Below, in pieces: positions 36,780-47,887 of a DNA stretch of 64,000 nt. How positions within the stretch are numbered: position 1 is the first letter of the stretch; each line of letters begins with the position of its first letter. A program made the position numbers and the translations under genes. The notes beneath the pieces were generated by a model. That model did not search any database and had not been told where the DNA came from. It saw only the letters and a program-made list of their open reading frames with translations. The stretch is taken from assembly GCA_025200525.1 (NCBI GenBank), contig CM045762.1:193724148-193788147 (forward strand). The letters are read 5' to 3'. Origin of the DNA: Camellia lanceoleosa. Its lineage: Eukaryota > Streptophyta > Magnoliopsida > Ericales > Theaceae.

Positions 36780-37834
36780 GGAACAGTGGTTGGCTGACTC
36801 AAATACTTCAAGCAGCACCGTAAGCCTGGTCACGCACTTACTCACCTACATACATAAAATAAATAGTGAGCGGGAGCTCAGTAAATAATAACAGAATAAA
36901 GGGTTTAAATGAACAATGTCCACATCGGGTTCATAAATCAAAGTTCGTATCAGGTATAGATTTGCAATCATGTTCTTGTTCATACTTCATACAGAAATAA
37001 GAGTTCATGCTTAATCATACAAGGTACATCCATTGGCGTTATCATGCTTATTAGTTCCTTAAAGGGAACCTCCGGTACCGGGAAACTTATAACTTGCTTG
37101 AACCATGGTATTATTACCCCCGGGCAAGGGCCTTGAAACCACGGTATCGTTACCCTCGGGGCAAGGGCCTTGTGCTAAGGATGCCACGATTACATTTCAG
37201 AAACTTGGACTATCATTCATTGTACGGAATATAACATTGCATAAAACAAATCTTGATTCACATCATTTAGAAAATAATTAATGTTAAACATAGCTTTACT
37301 AAGTTATTACTCATAGATGGCTCCACTTGCAGAACAGACAAATCAGATAACTTGGGACGTGTGACCTACATACACATAGCAAAAACATATAATGAAACAC
37401 ATACACTCGGTCGATACTTAATCTCTTTCATTTCATTCTTAGTGTGTTTCTAGGTCTTAACCTCTTATTGAGTCTTATTCATGGCCTAGGAATGCTTAGG
37501 ATGCATTGTGGATGCTAAAATGCACTGTAACACGTTTAACAAAATTTGCTGAAAACAAGGGTCGCGCTCGAGCGCAACTTTTCTCGCTCGAGCGGACATG
37601 CAAACTTGTGAGGGGCTGCTCGAGTGCAACTTCTTTTGCTCGAGCGCTCTGTAAACTTTACAAAAAGTACTGGTTAGATGGAATCTTTGCTCGATGGCAG
37701 CTCGACCCTCGCTCAAGTGTGAGACTCATGCCCTTGCTTGAGCGCAACTCTTGCCGCTCGAGCAGTTTGCAAACACATGCAACTTCTGAGAGCATGCATT
37801 TCACGCTCGAGCAGACTTCAGGTCGCTCAGCGGA

Positions 37835-38406
37835 AATGCAAGATCACAGAGTGTTCGCCGAGTCAGATTCGGCGCCGGCGAAAGTACTGAACTGAATTTC
37901 AGTTGCACTTCCAAGCTCCAAACTTGAATTCAAAGCCATTAAACTCAATCTTTGGGCCCCAAAACTTGAGAAAACAAGTCTAAACTTGGAAAACATAAAG
38001 AATTGAAGATCATTTCATGAAGTCAAGGTCCAAAAGTATGCCAATTATCCAAAACGAAACCCAAATCTTTGAAAACATAACATTATACATCATGCATGTA
38101 AAGGTGTAAGTTTAGAGCAGAAATGTAAGATCGCAGAGTGTTCACTCGAGTGCAAATTCTGACGCTCGAGTGGAAGTACAGAATCTGGAATTTCCAGATT
38201 GCACTTCCAAGCTCCAAACTTGAATTCAAAGCCATTAAACTCAATCTTTGGGCCCCAAAACTTGAGAAAACAAGTCTAAACTTGGAAAACATAAAGAATT
38301 GAAGATCATTTCATGAAATCAAGGTCCAAAAGTATGCCAATTATCCAAAACGAAACCCAAATCTTTGAAAACATAACATTATACATCATGCATATAAAGG
38401 AGTAAG
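37835..38406. repeat. 286-bp tandem duplication inside an LTR
   Basis: Sequence from about 37835 recurs 286 bp further on. From GCACTTCCAAGCTCC (37915 and 38201) onward the copies are almost identical for about 190 bp, yet the preceding palindrome region differs strongly between them. Confidence 0.85.
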
Positions 38407-39057
38407 TTTAAAGCCTTCAAAACATGATCAAATGAGACAAAGTGATGGAAAATGAGATGAATTCTCAAAACTAAGGTAAAATGATAACATGCATGTGAGA
38501 ATTCTTTGAAAACTTCCTCAAGATGCCATGATATAGACATGCATACATGGTATGGCCTATGTTCTTTCATTTTAGCTCAATTCTAGCATTACACAACTTA
38601 ATCCTTTGAATTCATGTGCTAAGTACCCTAAGTACACAACTAAAGGCTTGATTTATTACCTTAGGTTCTCAATTCCTTGAATTCTAGTGAGTTCTTGTTC
38701 AAATTCTTCAATTCCCCTTAATTCTCTAGCAAATTCCTTTGTTTGAAGCCTTCTCCCTAGCCTCTCTCTCTACACGTTTGTTGCCCACGATGATGGTAGA
38801 AAATGTGCCTACTCATCTATAAGTGGCCTATTTATGTGTTTGATTAGTTAAGGCTAGTTATTTGTAATTAAGCTAAGCAATTGACTTCAATTATTCTAAT
38901 TTAATTCATTCCGAATTGAATTTCAATTGAACCTACCATAATGTTCTAAAAATTCCAAATTACACGTATACTAAGTCAATTTCTGAATCGGATGCCGATA
39001 AGGCTTTCAATTTATAGAATAAAACAAAATCAAAGACAGATACTCCTACACAGAACA

Positions 39058-39563
39058 TATAGAAACTCATATAACACCTAACACACGTAATGAATGAAAA
39101 ATTTCACCTTAATTACTTATTAAGCATTCTTAATCATGAATTTACGTTAATTAGAAGTCGGGATTGTTACAGTTCACGTTAACATGCACCACTGATTCAT
39201 CTTTCCAAAATGGAGATGATTGCCAATGTGTGGGAACATTCTACTGGGTTAGGTTTTTTAGATGAAAGGGGTTCGATTTCCGAGTTAGTGGGTTTCTCAC
39301 ACCATAACAATATAGAAACTCATATAACACCTAACACACGTAATGAATGAAAAATTTCACCTTAATTACTTATTAAGCATTCTTAATCATGAATTTACGT
39401 AAATTAGAAGTCGGGATTGTTACAGTTCACGTTAACATGCACCACTGATTCATCTTTCCAAAATGGAGATGATTGCCAATGTGTGGGAACATTCTACTGG
39501 GTTAGGTTTTTTAGATGAAAGGGGTTCGATTTCCGAGTTAGTGGGTTTCTCACACCATAACAA
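39058..39563. repeat. 253-bp tandem duplication across an LTR/host junction
   Basis: The unit beginning TATAGAAACTCATATAACAC at 39058 repeats at 39311 with about one substitution (ACGTTAATT against ACGTAAATT). It contains the last 114 bp of the solo LTR, the GTTCA target-site copy and 134 bp of host flank, so the duplication happened after the insertion and is young. Confidence 0.93.
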
Positions 39564-40239
39564 TCACCCCAACCCCAACACACCCACCCTAAATCAATCA
39601 AAAAATTATTTCAAATACAAGCCCACAAATCATGTTTGTGGGATTCAGTCACAGGTATTTGAATTTCAAAACCCACAACAATGGCAAGCGGAAAAAAAAA
39701 AAGGTCGAGTTGTGAGAAATCTGAAACAAAAATCCAAAACCAGTTCAGCGTGCCTTATTACGCGTGTTCACGTCACACACGAAACAACACTTACGACGTA
39801 ACCCACGTCCCATTCTGCACATGTTACAAACCTATTAAATTAAAAAAGGTATTAGTGTGCTTTTCCGATCAACGTGACACACAAACACCCATTCACCCTC
39901 CCCCATACAAACCCACGCCAACTGTCAACCGTTACTACTAGCAGTGGCAAAACAATCAACAAACAGATTAAGAGATCACCCAGTCACCAAGAAAACATTT
40001 AGGACTTTATGGATTACAAGTCCACAAAATGGGATTTATTGGTCAATTCCCCATAAAACTATTATCCATTCCTTTATTTCTTTTCCCACAAATTCATCTG
40101 AATTAATTTATTGACAGAAGAAATAAACAATCATTACATATATATTTTAAATTTGTTTATACATCTATACAATTTTACAATATCCACATATCATTTAATG
40201 TGAATATTTTTTAAGATACATAACCTTTTTCAACATTTT
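39564..40239. other. Intergenic DNA, no gene seen
   Basis: No coding family was recognised. The DNA is the right flank of the solo LTR insertion. Confidence 0.4.
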
Positions 40240-41300
40240 ATTTAAAGATGGTGGATCAGGGAAATCTAAAAGAAAAAAAATTCAATAGAAAATATTTTAA
40301 ATTGTAATAGTAGTGAAAATTCAAAAAGTAGTTACAAATTCAAGCAAAAGGATAATTTATTAAGATTTTATAAGATAAAAGATAAACAATATTTTCGTAG
40401 TGATTGGAGTCCTTTAACATTTTTTCAGATAAATTTTGATTCAAAGAAATTTCAAAACACAGAGAAATTTCAAACACACAAATTTCTCTATGTTTTGAAA
40501 TTTCACTAATTTGCTCAATTTCACTGATTTTCTCTGTGTTATGAAATTTACTCTGAGTTGAAATTTCTCTAGTTTGCTCACAAATTTCTTTGTGTTTTAA
40601 CCAATTTTCTTTAGTTTGCTCACAATTTTCTCTGTGTTTTGATCAAACTAAAGAAAATTGAACATATTTCTGCACAACACATACAAATTAGCATGTATAT
40701 ATATATTGGTGTCTTTCTTATCAAATTACCTTTCTGAGCTTATTGTGGTACTCTCTGTTTTTGAATCCCCATATATTAGCTCTTTCCAAACAAAGAAAAA
40801 GAAGCAACAATGGCAAAGTGACCTTTTATTCACAAATGTAAGATATGGTCATTGATAACCCATGCAAAGCTCTGTGGAGATTGTAGTGTTTGTCCGTACA
40901 TCCATGGCCCACCTTTCACTTTCACTCCTTATGCTCTGCAACATCATGAGGTAAGAATAAAATAAATGCCATGGCCCACATTTCACTTTCACTTCCTATG
41001 CTCTGCAACATCATGAGGTAAGAACAGAATAAACGTCGTGGGAGAACAAAATAAATGGAAATGGTGGTGGCGTTAGTGGTGGTCACGGCAGTCACGATGG
41101 CAAAGAAGGCGTCGGCGTAGAAAGCAGAGGAGGAAGCTAGGGCGGGTAAAAGGAAGAGAGAAATGAGAGATGAGAGAGAATGATAGAATAAGCGAGATAT
41201 ATGGATATGTTGCGGGTGAGAGACCTTAGGTTACAAAAAAAAAATATTGTGGACCTCTCCCATACTAAAAGTTGGAGGGAAATGTTAGATTAAATACCTT
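40240..41300 (+). repeat. Dispersed repeat, copy 2
   Basis: The order of motifs matches 30180-31097: a block of TTTCTCTGTGTTTTG / CAAAACACAGAGAAA motifs (40440-40650), a GGTGGTGG-containing middle, GAGAGAATGA, then ATTGTGGACCTCTCCCAT and GGAAATGTTAGATTAAATACC-like sequence at the right end. A short tandem duplication of a TTTCACTTTCACT...CATGAGGTAAGAA segment lies at about 40913-41030. Its class is unknown. Confidence 0.5.
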
Positions 41301-41649
41301 AATTAAAATGGGATTTTATTAACATATGCTCTATGACATTAGTTATAAAAATTTCAAATAATATACCTTTTTGTATGACACATTTTTTTGTATAGAATGT
41401 ATAACAATTTCAAATTAAACTTGCCCAACAAAAAATTTCAAATTAATTAACAGATGTTTTTAAGGACACTGGCCTCGTTTGACAACTTTCAATTTTAGTA
41501 AAAAAGTCACTATAAATTGTCAAATCACTCTCTATACTTTTCTGCACATTGACCTTTTTGTAAACAATCAAAAATTCATTAAAAATAAGTCTCTCACAAA
41601 TTATTATGTAGTAAACATCTTAGGCAATTTCCAACGTTTACTTAAATCT

Positions 41650-41941
41650 TGATGAAGACTTAACACTGAATCAACCTATTATGCTGTAGTCCAAGGCTGC
41701 TGCTACTACAACAAACCAAACAGAGTAAGAGTAGGTCAAGTTGTAATCCAAGAAAGCTGAACAAATGTAGACTTAAATGAAGGTGTATCACAAGCCATAT
41801 GTTGTGTCCCATCTAAGCAATTCACTTGTACAGTTAGTTTATTAGATGATTAGTTAGTTTGTTAGGTGATTAGTTAGTCTGTTAGATATACAATTAGTTA
41901 CTGATATGTGAATATATAATAAAACAATGTAATAGTTAGAT
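41650..41941 (+). repeat. Copia 5' LTR
   Basis: 292 bp, starting TGATGAAGACTTAACACTGA and ending AACAATGTAATAGTTAGAT. It is about 90% identical by eye to the right LTR at 57829-58127. It contains direct repeats of TTAGATGATTAGTTAGTTTG. Confidence 0.85.
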
Positions 41942-41951
41942 TGATTCAACA

Positions 41952-42958
41952 ATGAAGTTATCTTCAATGCCAACATCTACTATTTTTTATCCAAATCTTT
42001 CTCTTCTTCTTTCAAATCTCAATTCTTTAGTCATAGTAAAACTTGACTCATCAAATTGCCTAATTTGGAAAAGTCAAGTTCAGAATCTGTTTCGAGCTAT
42101 AGAATTCTTGGGATATCTTGATGGATCAGTTGATTATCCTTATCCTACAATTAAGAATGCACAGAACAATCCAATCTCCAATCCGAAATTCAACAAATGG
42201 AAGCTTATTGATGCACATCTTCTTAGTTGTTTAATTGCAACTATATCACCACCAGTTTTTTCCTCACTGTTACATCTAAAGCATAGTCGTGAAGTATGGA
42301 TTGCTTTGGAGAAGAGATTCACTGCCTTATCAACATCACATATCCATCAACTCAAGAACAAACTTTAAACACTTTCGAAGAATCTCAAACTATGGAGGAC
42401 TATCTGCAACAGTTCAAGGAAATTTCGGATCAAATTGCATTGGTCATTACACCTATAAATGATGAGGATCTTATTCTTCTTGTTTTGAATGGTCTTCTTG
42501 ATGAATATAACTCGTTCAAAACAACTATTCGAGCATAATCTGATGCTATCACCATGGAAGAATTGTTCTCCTTATTATGTTCAAAAGCAATTCATATTGA
42601 GAAGATCAATTTATATGCTTCTTCTAATGTTTCTTTCTCTATGATTCAAGGAGCTCCTTCTAAACATCAAACCCTAGCTTCACCATATCAGTCATCTCAA
42701 AATTCACAACATCAACATTTTTAGTCTGGAAATAATCAATCCAATTTTTCCAATTAAAGAGGAAATCGTTCAAATTTTCATGGCAGAGGTCGCTATATCA
42801 ATTCTTCTAATTACAGAGGTCGTCGTGGAGATCGTTTCTCAAGCCTTGTTTGCCAAATCTGTGGCAAAAATAATCACTCAGCTTTTGAGTGTCGTAATCG
42901 CATGAATCCAGCTTATGCACCTTTGTATGGATCTGCTTCTGGTTTACCTACATAAGGC
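41952..42958 (+). pseudogene. Copia gag remnant with zinc knuckle
   Basis: From ATG at 41952 the frame reads a copia Gag: KLDSSNCLIWKSQVQNLF near the N-terminus, then WKLIDAHLLSCLI and VWIALEKRF. Near 42366 the frame ends and continues in a second frame (TMEDYLQQFKEISDQIA, LVLNGLLDEYNSF). Further in-frame stops occur at 42536-42538, about 42723 and about 42756. A CCHC zinc knuckle (CQICGKNNHSAFEC) for RNA packaging lies at about 42850-42890. Gag would form the cytoplasmic virus-like particle. It is not functional here. The solo LTR at 43046 follows 90 bp downstream. Confidence 0.85.
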
Positions 42959-43045
42959 GGCTATTCTCTGCCCTCTCCCTATCTTGGTGTTCCTTCTACT
43001 TCTCTATCCTCTACAGCTCCTCGAGCCTTTTTTGCCACAGGTCCT

Positions 43046-44992
43046 TGTAATGACTCGGAACCGTGTGCCACAATTATCAATAATTAAATATGCATTTCTA
43101 TGATTTCATTGAAGATTATCTGTTTGAATTAGTAAAATATCTGTTGAAATGACATCTTCGGGACTGCAATTGATGACCGTAATGAGTTCAGAAAACGAAA
43201 TTGAACACGCCTATGTGATATTGGGAATTTTTAGAACTGTCTGAGAAAATAATTTGAGGACTGAATTTCGTCTGCATCGTTAAGTCCCGTTTGGCATATG
43301 CTTTTGGCTTAATTGGCTTAATTGAGTTTATATGATATATATATGGATAAAGATGAGGCTTTGACCTCATTTGACTCAACAAAGGGAAAAGAAAAAAAAA
43401 TCTAGAAAAGAAATAGAGAAGAGAGAATCGTGAGAAAGGGGGAGACCAAGAGGGAAAGAAGAAGAAAGGGGAAATCAAGTTTACACTTCTCCATCCAAGT
43501 GTTTAAGGTAAGATTTTCATGAAATTAGTTGTTGATCCTTGACATTTAGCATGTTGAGCTCAAGATTATGGCATAATTATGTTTTAAATCATGGTTTCCT
43601 TACATGTTTGGCCAATTTGAGGTAGAACCTCCATGGATATAGAGATATGAAGCTTGTATGTATATGTTTATGGATTTCCACCTTGATTCATGGGTTTGAT
43701 CTTGTTTATGGTTCATATGGGTTTTGATTTGAAGCTTTGATGTTGAATTATGTGGTTTAAATGTTTTGGGTTTTGATTTCATAAGAGGGGAAGTTAATGT
43801 TTCAAAGAAAAGGATGAAGTATAGAAGAAGAACCAGAATTTCAGACTTTCGCAAGGTCTGCTCGAGCGGAGGAGTGAGCTCGAGCGGACAAAGTAGCGCT
43901 CGAGCGGAAGGGCTTATTTTCAGAAAATTTTGGAAAATTGAATTACGTGATTCTGTCATGTTAATGGCATCTTTTAGCATCTCATGAGCATGAATTAAAG
44001 TAAAGAAGGATTAGATTGAGTATGAAATGAATGTAAAATGGCATGACTTATGTGATGTATTGATGACGAATGATAAGAAATGTATTATACTGTTGATGAT
44101 TTGCAGGTCAAGAAGTGAAGACCGTGCCCTCGGTTTTGGAAACCCACTGTGAGTAACATTTCTGTAAAGTTATGTTAATATGCAACGTATTTGAATTGTT
44201 ATACGATATGATATGTTTATGAAAGGTGATTTTAAGCTGTGAACGAATGTCCTGATTTGCGAATCTAGTATGGCATCCATAGTTAGTCAGTCGTGGGGGC
44301 GAGAACATGCAGGCCCATGCGCTTTAGTCATGGGGGACGGCATGGAAGGACAAACCCATGACCAATTTACGAGATCTCGGTATGTGTTTAATCGGTGTCC
44401 GGGACCGGTTACTCTAGTCGTTAGTCGACACATGATATATTCTATGGAGTATGCCATTATGTATGTTCTTATGGGATGATTATGATTATGTTTATGAATG
44501 TTACATTTTACTGATTTATGAAATGTTGGAGTTCGTTCACTAATCCCTTTACGTTAATGTTACTTGCTGAGCTTTAGCTCATTATTTGTATTTATGTATT
44601 ATAGGTGAGCATGCTGGGAGTCAAGCCTAGGCAGAATTCTAGCCGAGCCGCCGTTTTGAAAGCCTAACCAGAGTTTTGGGTGCCTCCGAGCTGGGGCTAG
44701 GCCTGGAAGGCCGTTTTGTGAGCTCTTGTTTAGTTTTGTTGTTAGTGGTAGATGTCTAAATTTTGTATATGATCCTTGATACATGTTATGTGATGTACAG
44801 TTGTGAGTAAATTAACATTTTTGGCATGTAAATGTAAGTTCATATTTATGCACAGCTCTTTGGACTATTGTAGTTTGTTTTCACTTCCGCGAGCCCCGTT
44901 TATTTATGTTTTGTATGGGAAGGCCTGTGGTAATCTAAGATTACTGGCCGGTTACGATGCCAACCTTCTCGGGGCGGGTTTGGGTCGTGACA
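43046..44992 (+). mobile_element. Solo LTR (Ty3/gypsy type, 1.95 kb) inside copia
   Basis: It starts TGTAATGACTCGGAACCG and ends GGGGCGGGTTTGGGTCGTGACA (given in two parts: GGGGCGGGTTTGG and GTCGTGACA). An exact 5-bp duplication GTCCT flanks it (43041-43045 and 44993-44997). A small CTCGAGCGGA cluster lies at 43858-43905. There is no internal region. It splits the copia gag end from the protease. Confidence 0.9.
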
Positions 44993-44997
44993 GTCCT

Positions 44998-45353
44998 ACT
45001 CTTTTTTCTTCATCTAAACCTTCTCCTTGGTATCTTGATTCAACTGCTACCACAACCATCACCAATGACTTGTAACATATGCATCTGTATCAACCATATC
45101 AAGGCCATGATCAGGTTGTGGTAAGCAATGGAGAATCCCTTCCAATTCAGCATAGTGGAGTTGGTATTCTTCCTACTCTTATCTTTCGTTTTCAGTTGAA
45201 CAATTTACTTCATGTTCCCCAAATTTCTTCCAATCTTATTTCTGTTCACTAGCTCACTCAAGACAATAATTATACAATCACTTTTGATAACAATTCCTTT
45301 GTTGTTCAGGACAAAACTTCAAAGGCAGTGCTTTCTAGAGGTTTTCACTCAAA
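44998..45353 (+). pseudogene. Copia protease remnant
   Basis: One frame reads SPWYLDSTATTTIT, the aspartic-protease active-site region of copia polyproteins, where D-S-G-A is usual but the sequence shows D-S-T-A. It continues with LLHVPQISSNLIS, the conserved end of the domain. Stops interrupt the frame near 45074 and 45250. The protease would cleave Gag-Pol. Confidence 0.75.
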
Positions 45354-45897
45354 TGGTCATTATCAATTTTCCTCTTCTCCATAGGCTTATGATTCTTAAA
45401 GCATCTCTTCTACTTTGTGGCATAAAAGATTGGATCACCCTTCACATGCTAAGTTCAATAATATAGCTAATTATGTTTCTATTGTTTGTAATAAAGATAA
45501 TAATGGACTTTGTTCTCATTATTGTGTAGCCAAAAGTCATTGTTTGCTTTTTACATTATCTTCTTCTATTGTAAATCAACCTCTTGCCCTCATTCATAGT
45601 GATGTATGGGGCCCTTTCACTCTAATGGTCATTATCAATTTTCCTCTTCTCCATAGGCTTATGATTCTTAAAGCATCTCTTCTACTTTGTGGCATAAAAG
45701 ATTGGGTCACCCTTCACATGCTAAGTTCAATAATATAGCTAATTATGTTTCTATTGTTTGTAATAAAGACAATAATGGACTTTGTTCTCATTATTGTGTA
45801 GCCAAAAGTCATTGTTTGCCTTTTACATTATCTTCTTCTATTGTAAATCAACCTCTTGCCCTCATTCATAGTGATGTATGGGGCCCTTTCACTCAAG
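45354..45897. repeat. 272-bp tandem duplication in copia integrase
   Basis: The sequence starting near TGGTCATTATCAATTTTCC at 45354 repeats at 45626 with only a few substitutions. The junctions share TTTCACTC (45343, 45618 and 45890), suggesting a microhomology or replication slip. It duplicates the pre-integrase zinc region and the first catalytic Asp segment (IHSDVWGPF). Confidence 0.93.
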
Positions 45898-46982
45898 GTC
45901 ATTCTCAATATAGCTACTATGTTATGTTTGTTGATGATATCAGTGGCTTTACTTGGTTGTTTCCTTTAACCTACAAGAGTGAACTTTATGCTAAATTTAT
46001 GGAGTTCAAGGTGTTTGTGGACAAACAATTCACTACTTCTCTTAAGATATTAAGATCCGATGGTGGTGGAGAATATTCTAATCATAAATTTCAACAATTC
46101 TTTAAAGAAAGTGGTCTTGTTCATCAGTTTTCTTGTCCTCATACTCCATTCCAAAATGGATTGGCAGAAAGAAAACATAGACATATCATTGAGACAGCTA
46201 TAACTCTCTTGTATCATTCCTTTTTGCCTCTTAAGTTTTGGTTTGAGGTTGTCTCTACTGCTACATATTTCATTAATATATTGCCTAGGTCTCAATCTCC
46301 TTATTTTAGTCCCTTTGAGATTTCGTTTGGTACCCAACCTGACTGTTCTTTTCTTAGAGTCTTTGGGTGTTGTAGTTATCCCTGGCCTCGACCATATACT
46401 AACCACAAACTTGAGCCTCGGTCTCTTCCTTATGTGTTCATCAGTTATTATTCCTCCATGAAGGGGTATAGGTGCTTCGATCCAGCTACTAGTAGAGTCT
46501 ATATATCTAGGCATGTGATTTTTGATGAAAATCACTTTCCTTTTGCTAAAGCCTCCTCTTCAAACTCTTTTTCTCTCTCTTTGTCCACTCTTGAGTCTTT
46601 CTTTTGGACTTCTTCAACTGTTGCTTTCTCTCCTTCTTTATCTATTTCCTCTCATTCTTCTAGTTCTTCTTCCGCTTCTATTTTACCTGTCTTATCTGCA
46701 CTGTTTTCTTCTCCATCTTCTTCATCTTCATGTCCTCCTTTGTCTGCTCATCCTGGTATTCAATTAACTATTCTCATTTTTCTTTCTCCTATTCCTTCTT
46801 ATTCTTCCTTTAATACTCATCCTATGGTTACCAAGTCGAAGGCTACTTTTTACTTGTATTTTTCAACTTCTCTTTCTCCATCTCTCCTTGAATCTACTTC
46901 TTATAAAGAGGCTCTACAGTCTCCTCATTGGCTGCCAGCCATGCAAACTGAATTTCAAGCTTTACAAAATCAGCATACATGA
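45687..46982 (+). pseudogene. Copia integrase domain (open, 431 codons)
   Basis: The longest open frame of the element. In order: the HHCC pre-integrase region (WHKRLGHPSHAKF ... CSHYCVAK), the catalytic core with first Asp in HSDVWGP, second Asp in LRSDGGGEY and the Glu in NGLAERKHRHI, then the GYRCFDPATSRVYISRHVIFDE segment and a Ser-rich linker. At the end it enters EALQSPHWLPAMQTEFQAL, the start of reverse transcriptase, and stops through a one-base loss near 46979. The integrase would insert cDNA into host DNA. The domain itself is uninterrupted, but the polyprotein is not. Confidence 0.88.
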
Positions 46983-47882
46983 CTCTTGTTCCCTCTTCTA
47001 CTGCCAAACATATTATTGGCTGTAAATGGGTTTTTAGATCAAGAAATACTCTGATGGTACCATTGCTAGGTACAAGGCCAGGTTGGTAACCAAAGGTTAC
47101 TTGCAAGAACAGGGTGTGGATTTTCATGATACTTTTTCTCCAGTTACTAAATAACCTACTGTTAGGATTTTGTTTTGTTTAGCTCTTCACTTTCACTGGC
47201 CTATTAGGCAGTTGGATATCTCCAATGCTTTCTTACATGGTACTCTTGATGAAGATGTTTTTATGCAATAGCCACCTGGCTTTGTTTGTCCTACTCAACC
47301 CTCTTTTGTTTGTAAATTGAACAAATCCCTCTATGGGCTTAAACACGCTCCTAGGGCTTGGTATACTGCCTTTTCTTCCTATCTTTTTTCCATAGGGTTT
47401 GTTCATAGTCAATGTGGTCATTCTTTGTTTATTCAAAAAACTTCTTTTACCATTACCTATCTTCTTGTCTATGTTGATGACATTTTACTCACTGGCAACT
47501 CCTCCTCTCATATTCAATCTCTCATTTCTCATATGAATTCAATTTTTGCTCTCAAGGATCTAGGCTTGGTTAATTACTTTCTGGGTATTTCTGTTCACCA
47601 TACTTTTACTGGTCTGTTTTTGTCCCAACATAAATATGTCTCCGATATTTTGATCAAGGTAGGTTTTGCAGAGTGTAAGCCTTACTCCTCTTCTTTGTCT
47701 CTCAAACCCCCCTCTTCTTATTCTGATTCTTCTTTGTCATTTCATAATCTTTCTCTCTATAGGAGTGTTGTGGAGGCTCTTCAATATCTTACTCTTACCA
47801 AGCCTGATCTTTCCATTGTTGTTAACATGGCCTGTCAACATATGCAAATGCCTACTATAGCTGAGTTTACTTCAGTCAAAAG
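46906..47882 (+). pseudogene. Copia reverse transcriptase remnant
   Basis: It continues the polyprotein across frames: [16 protein letters not shown], then IRQLDISNAFLHGTLDEDV, then the frame opening at 47317 with KSLYGLKHAPRAWY and the catalytic VYVDDILL near 47470, then LKDLGLVNYFLGI. In-frame stops occur at about 47152 and 47268. The domain ends at 47882 where the LARD inserted with duplication GATAC, and the coding sequence resumes at 56495. Confidence 0.88.
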
Positions 47883-47887
47883 GATAC

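Larger units (their letters stand above)
32498..39171 (-). mobile_element. Solo LTR (Ty3/gypsy type), minus orientation, split by a 3.9-kb element
   Basis: It starts TGTCACGACCCAAACCCG and ends GGGATTGTTACA, the reverse complement of the family's ends. The flanking pentamers GCTCA (32493-32497) and GTTCA (39172-39176) differ by one base. Without the element at 32846-36779 it is about 2.7 kb, like the LTRs of the family. Palindrome motifs lie at 37560-37860 and near 38140-38170. There is an internal tandem duplication (37835-38406). Its right end with adjoining host DNA was later duplicated (39058-39563). Confidence 0.85.

Noticed and set aside
39522..39545. GGGTTCGATTTCC as a tRNA or SINE B-box
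   Set aside because: No A-box at a suitable distance and no tRNA fold; it is also part of the 253-bp duplication.
46050..46535. 161-codon minus-strand frame
   Set aside because: It is antisense to copia integrase, whose DDE residues are clear on the plus strand.
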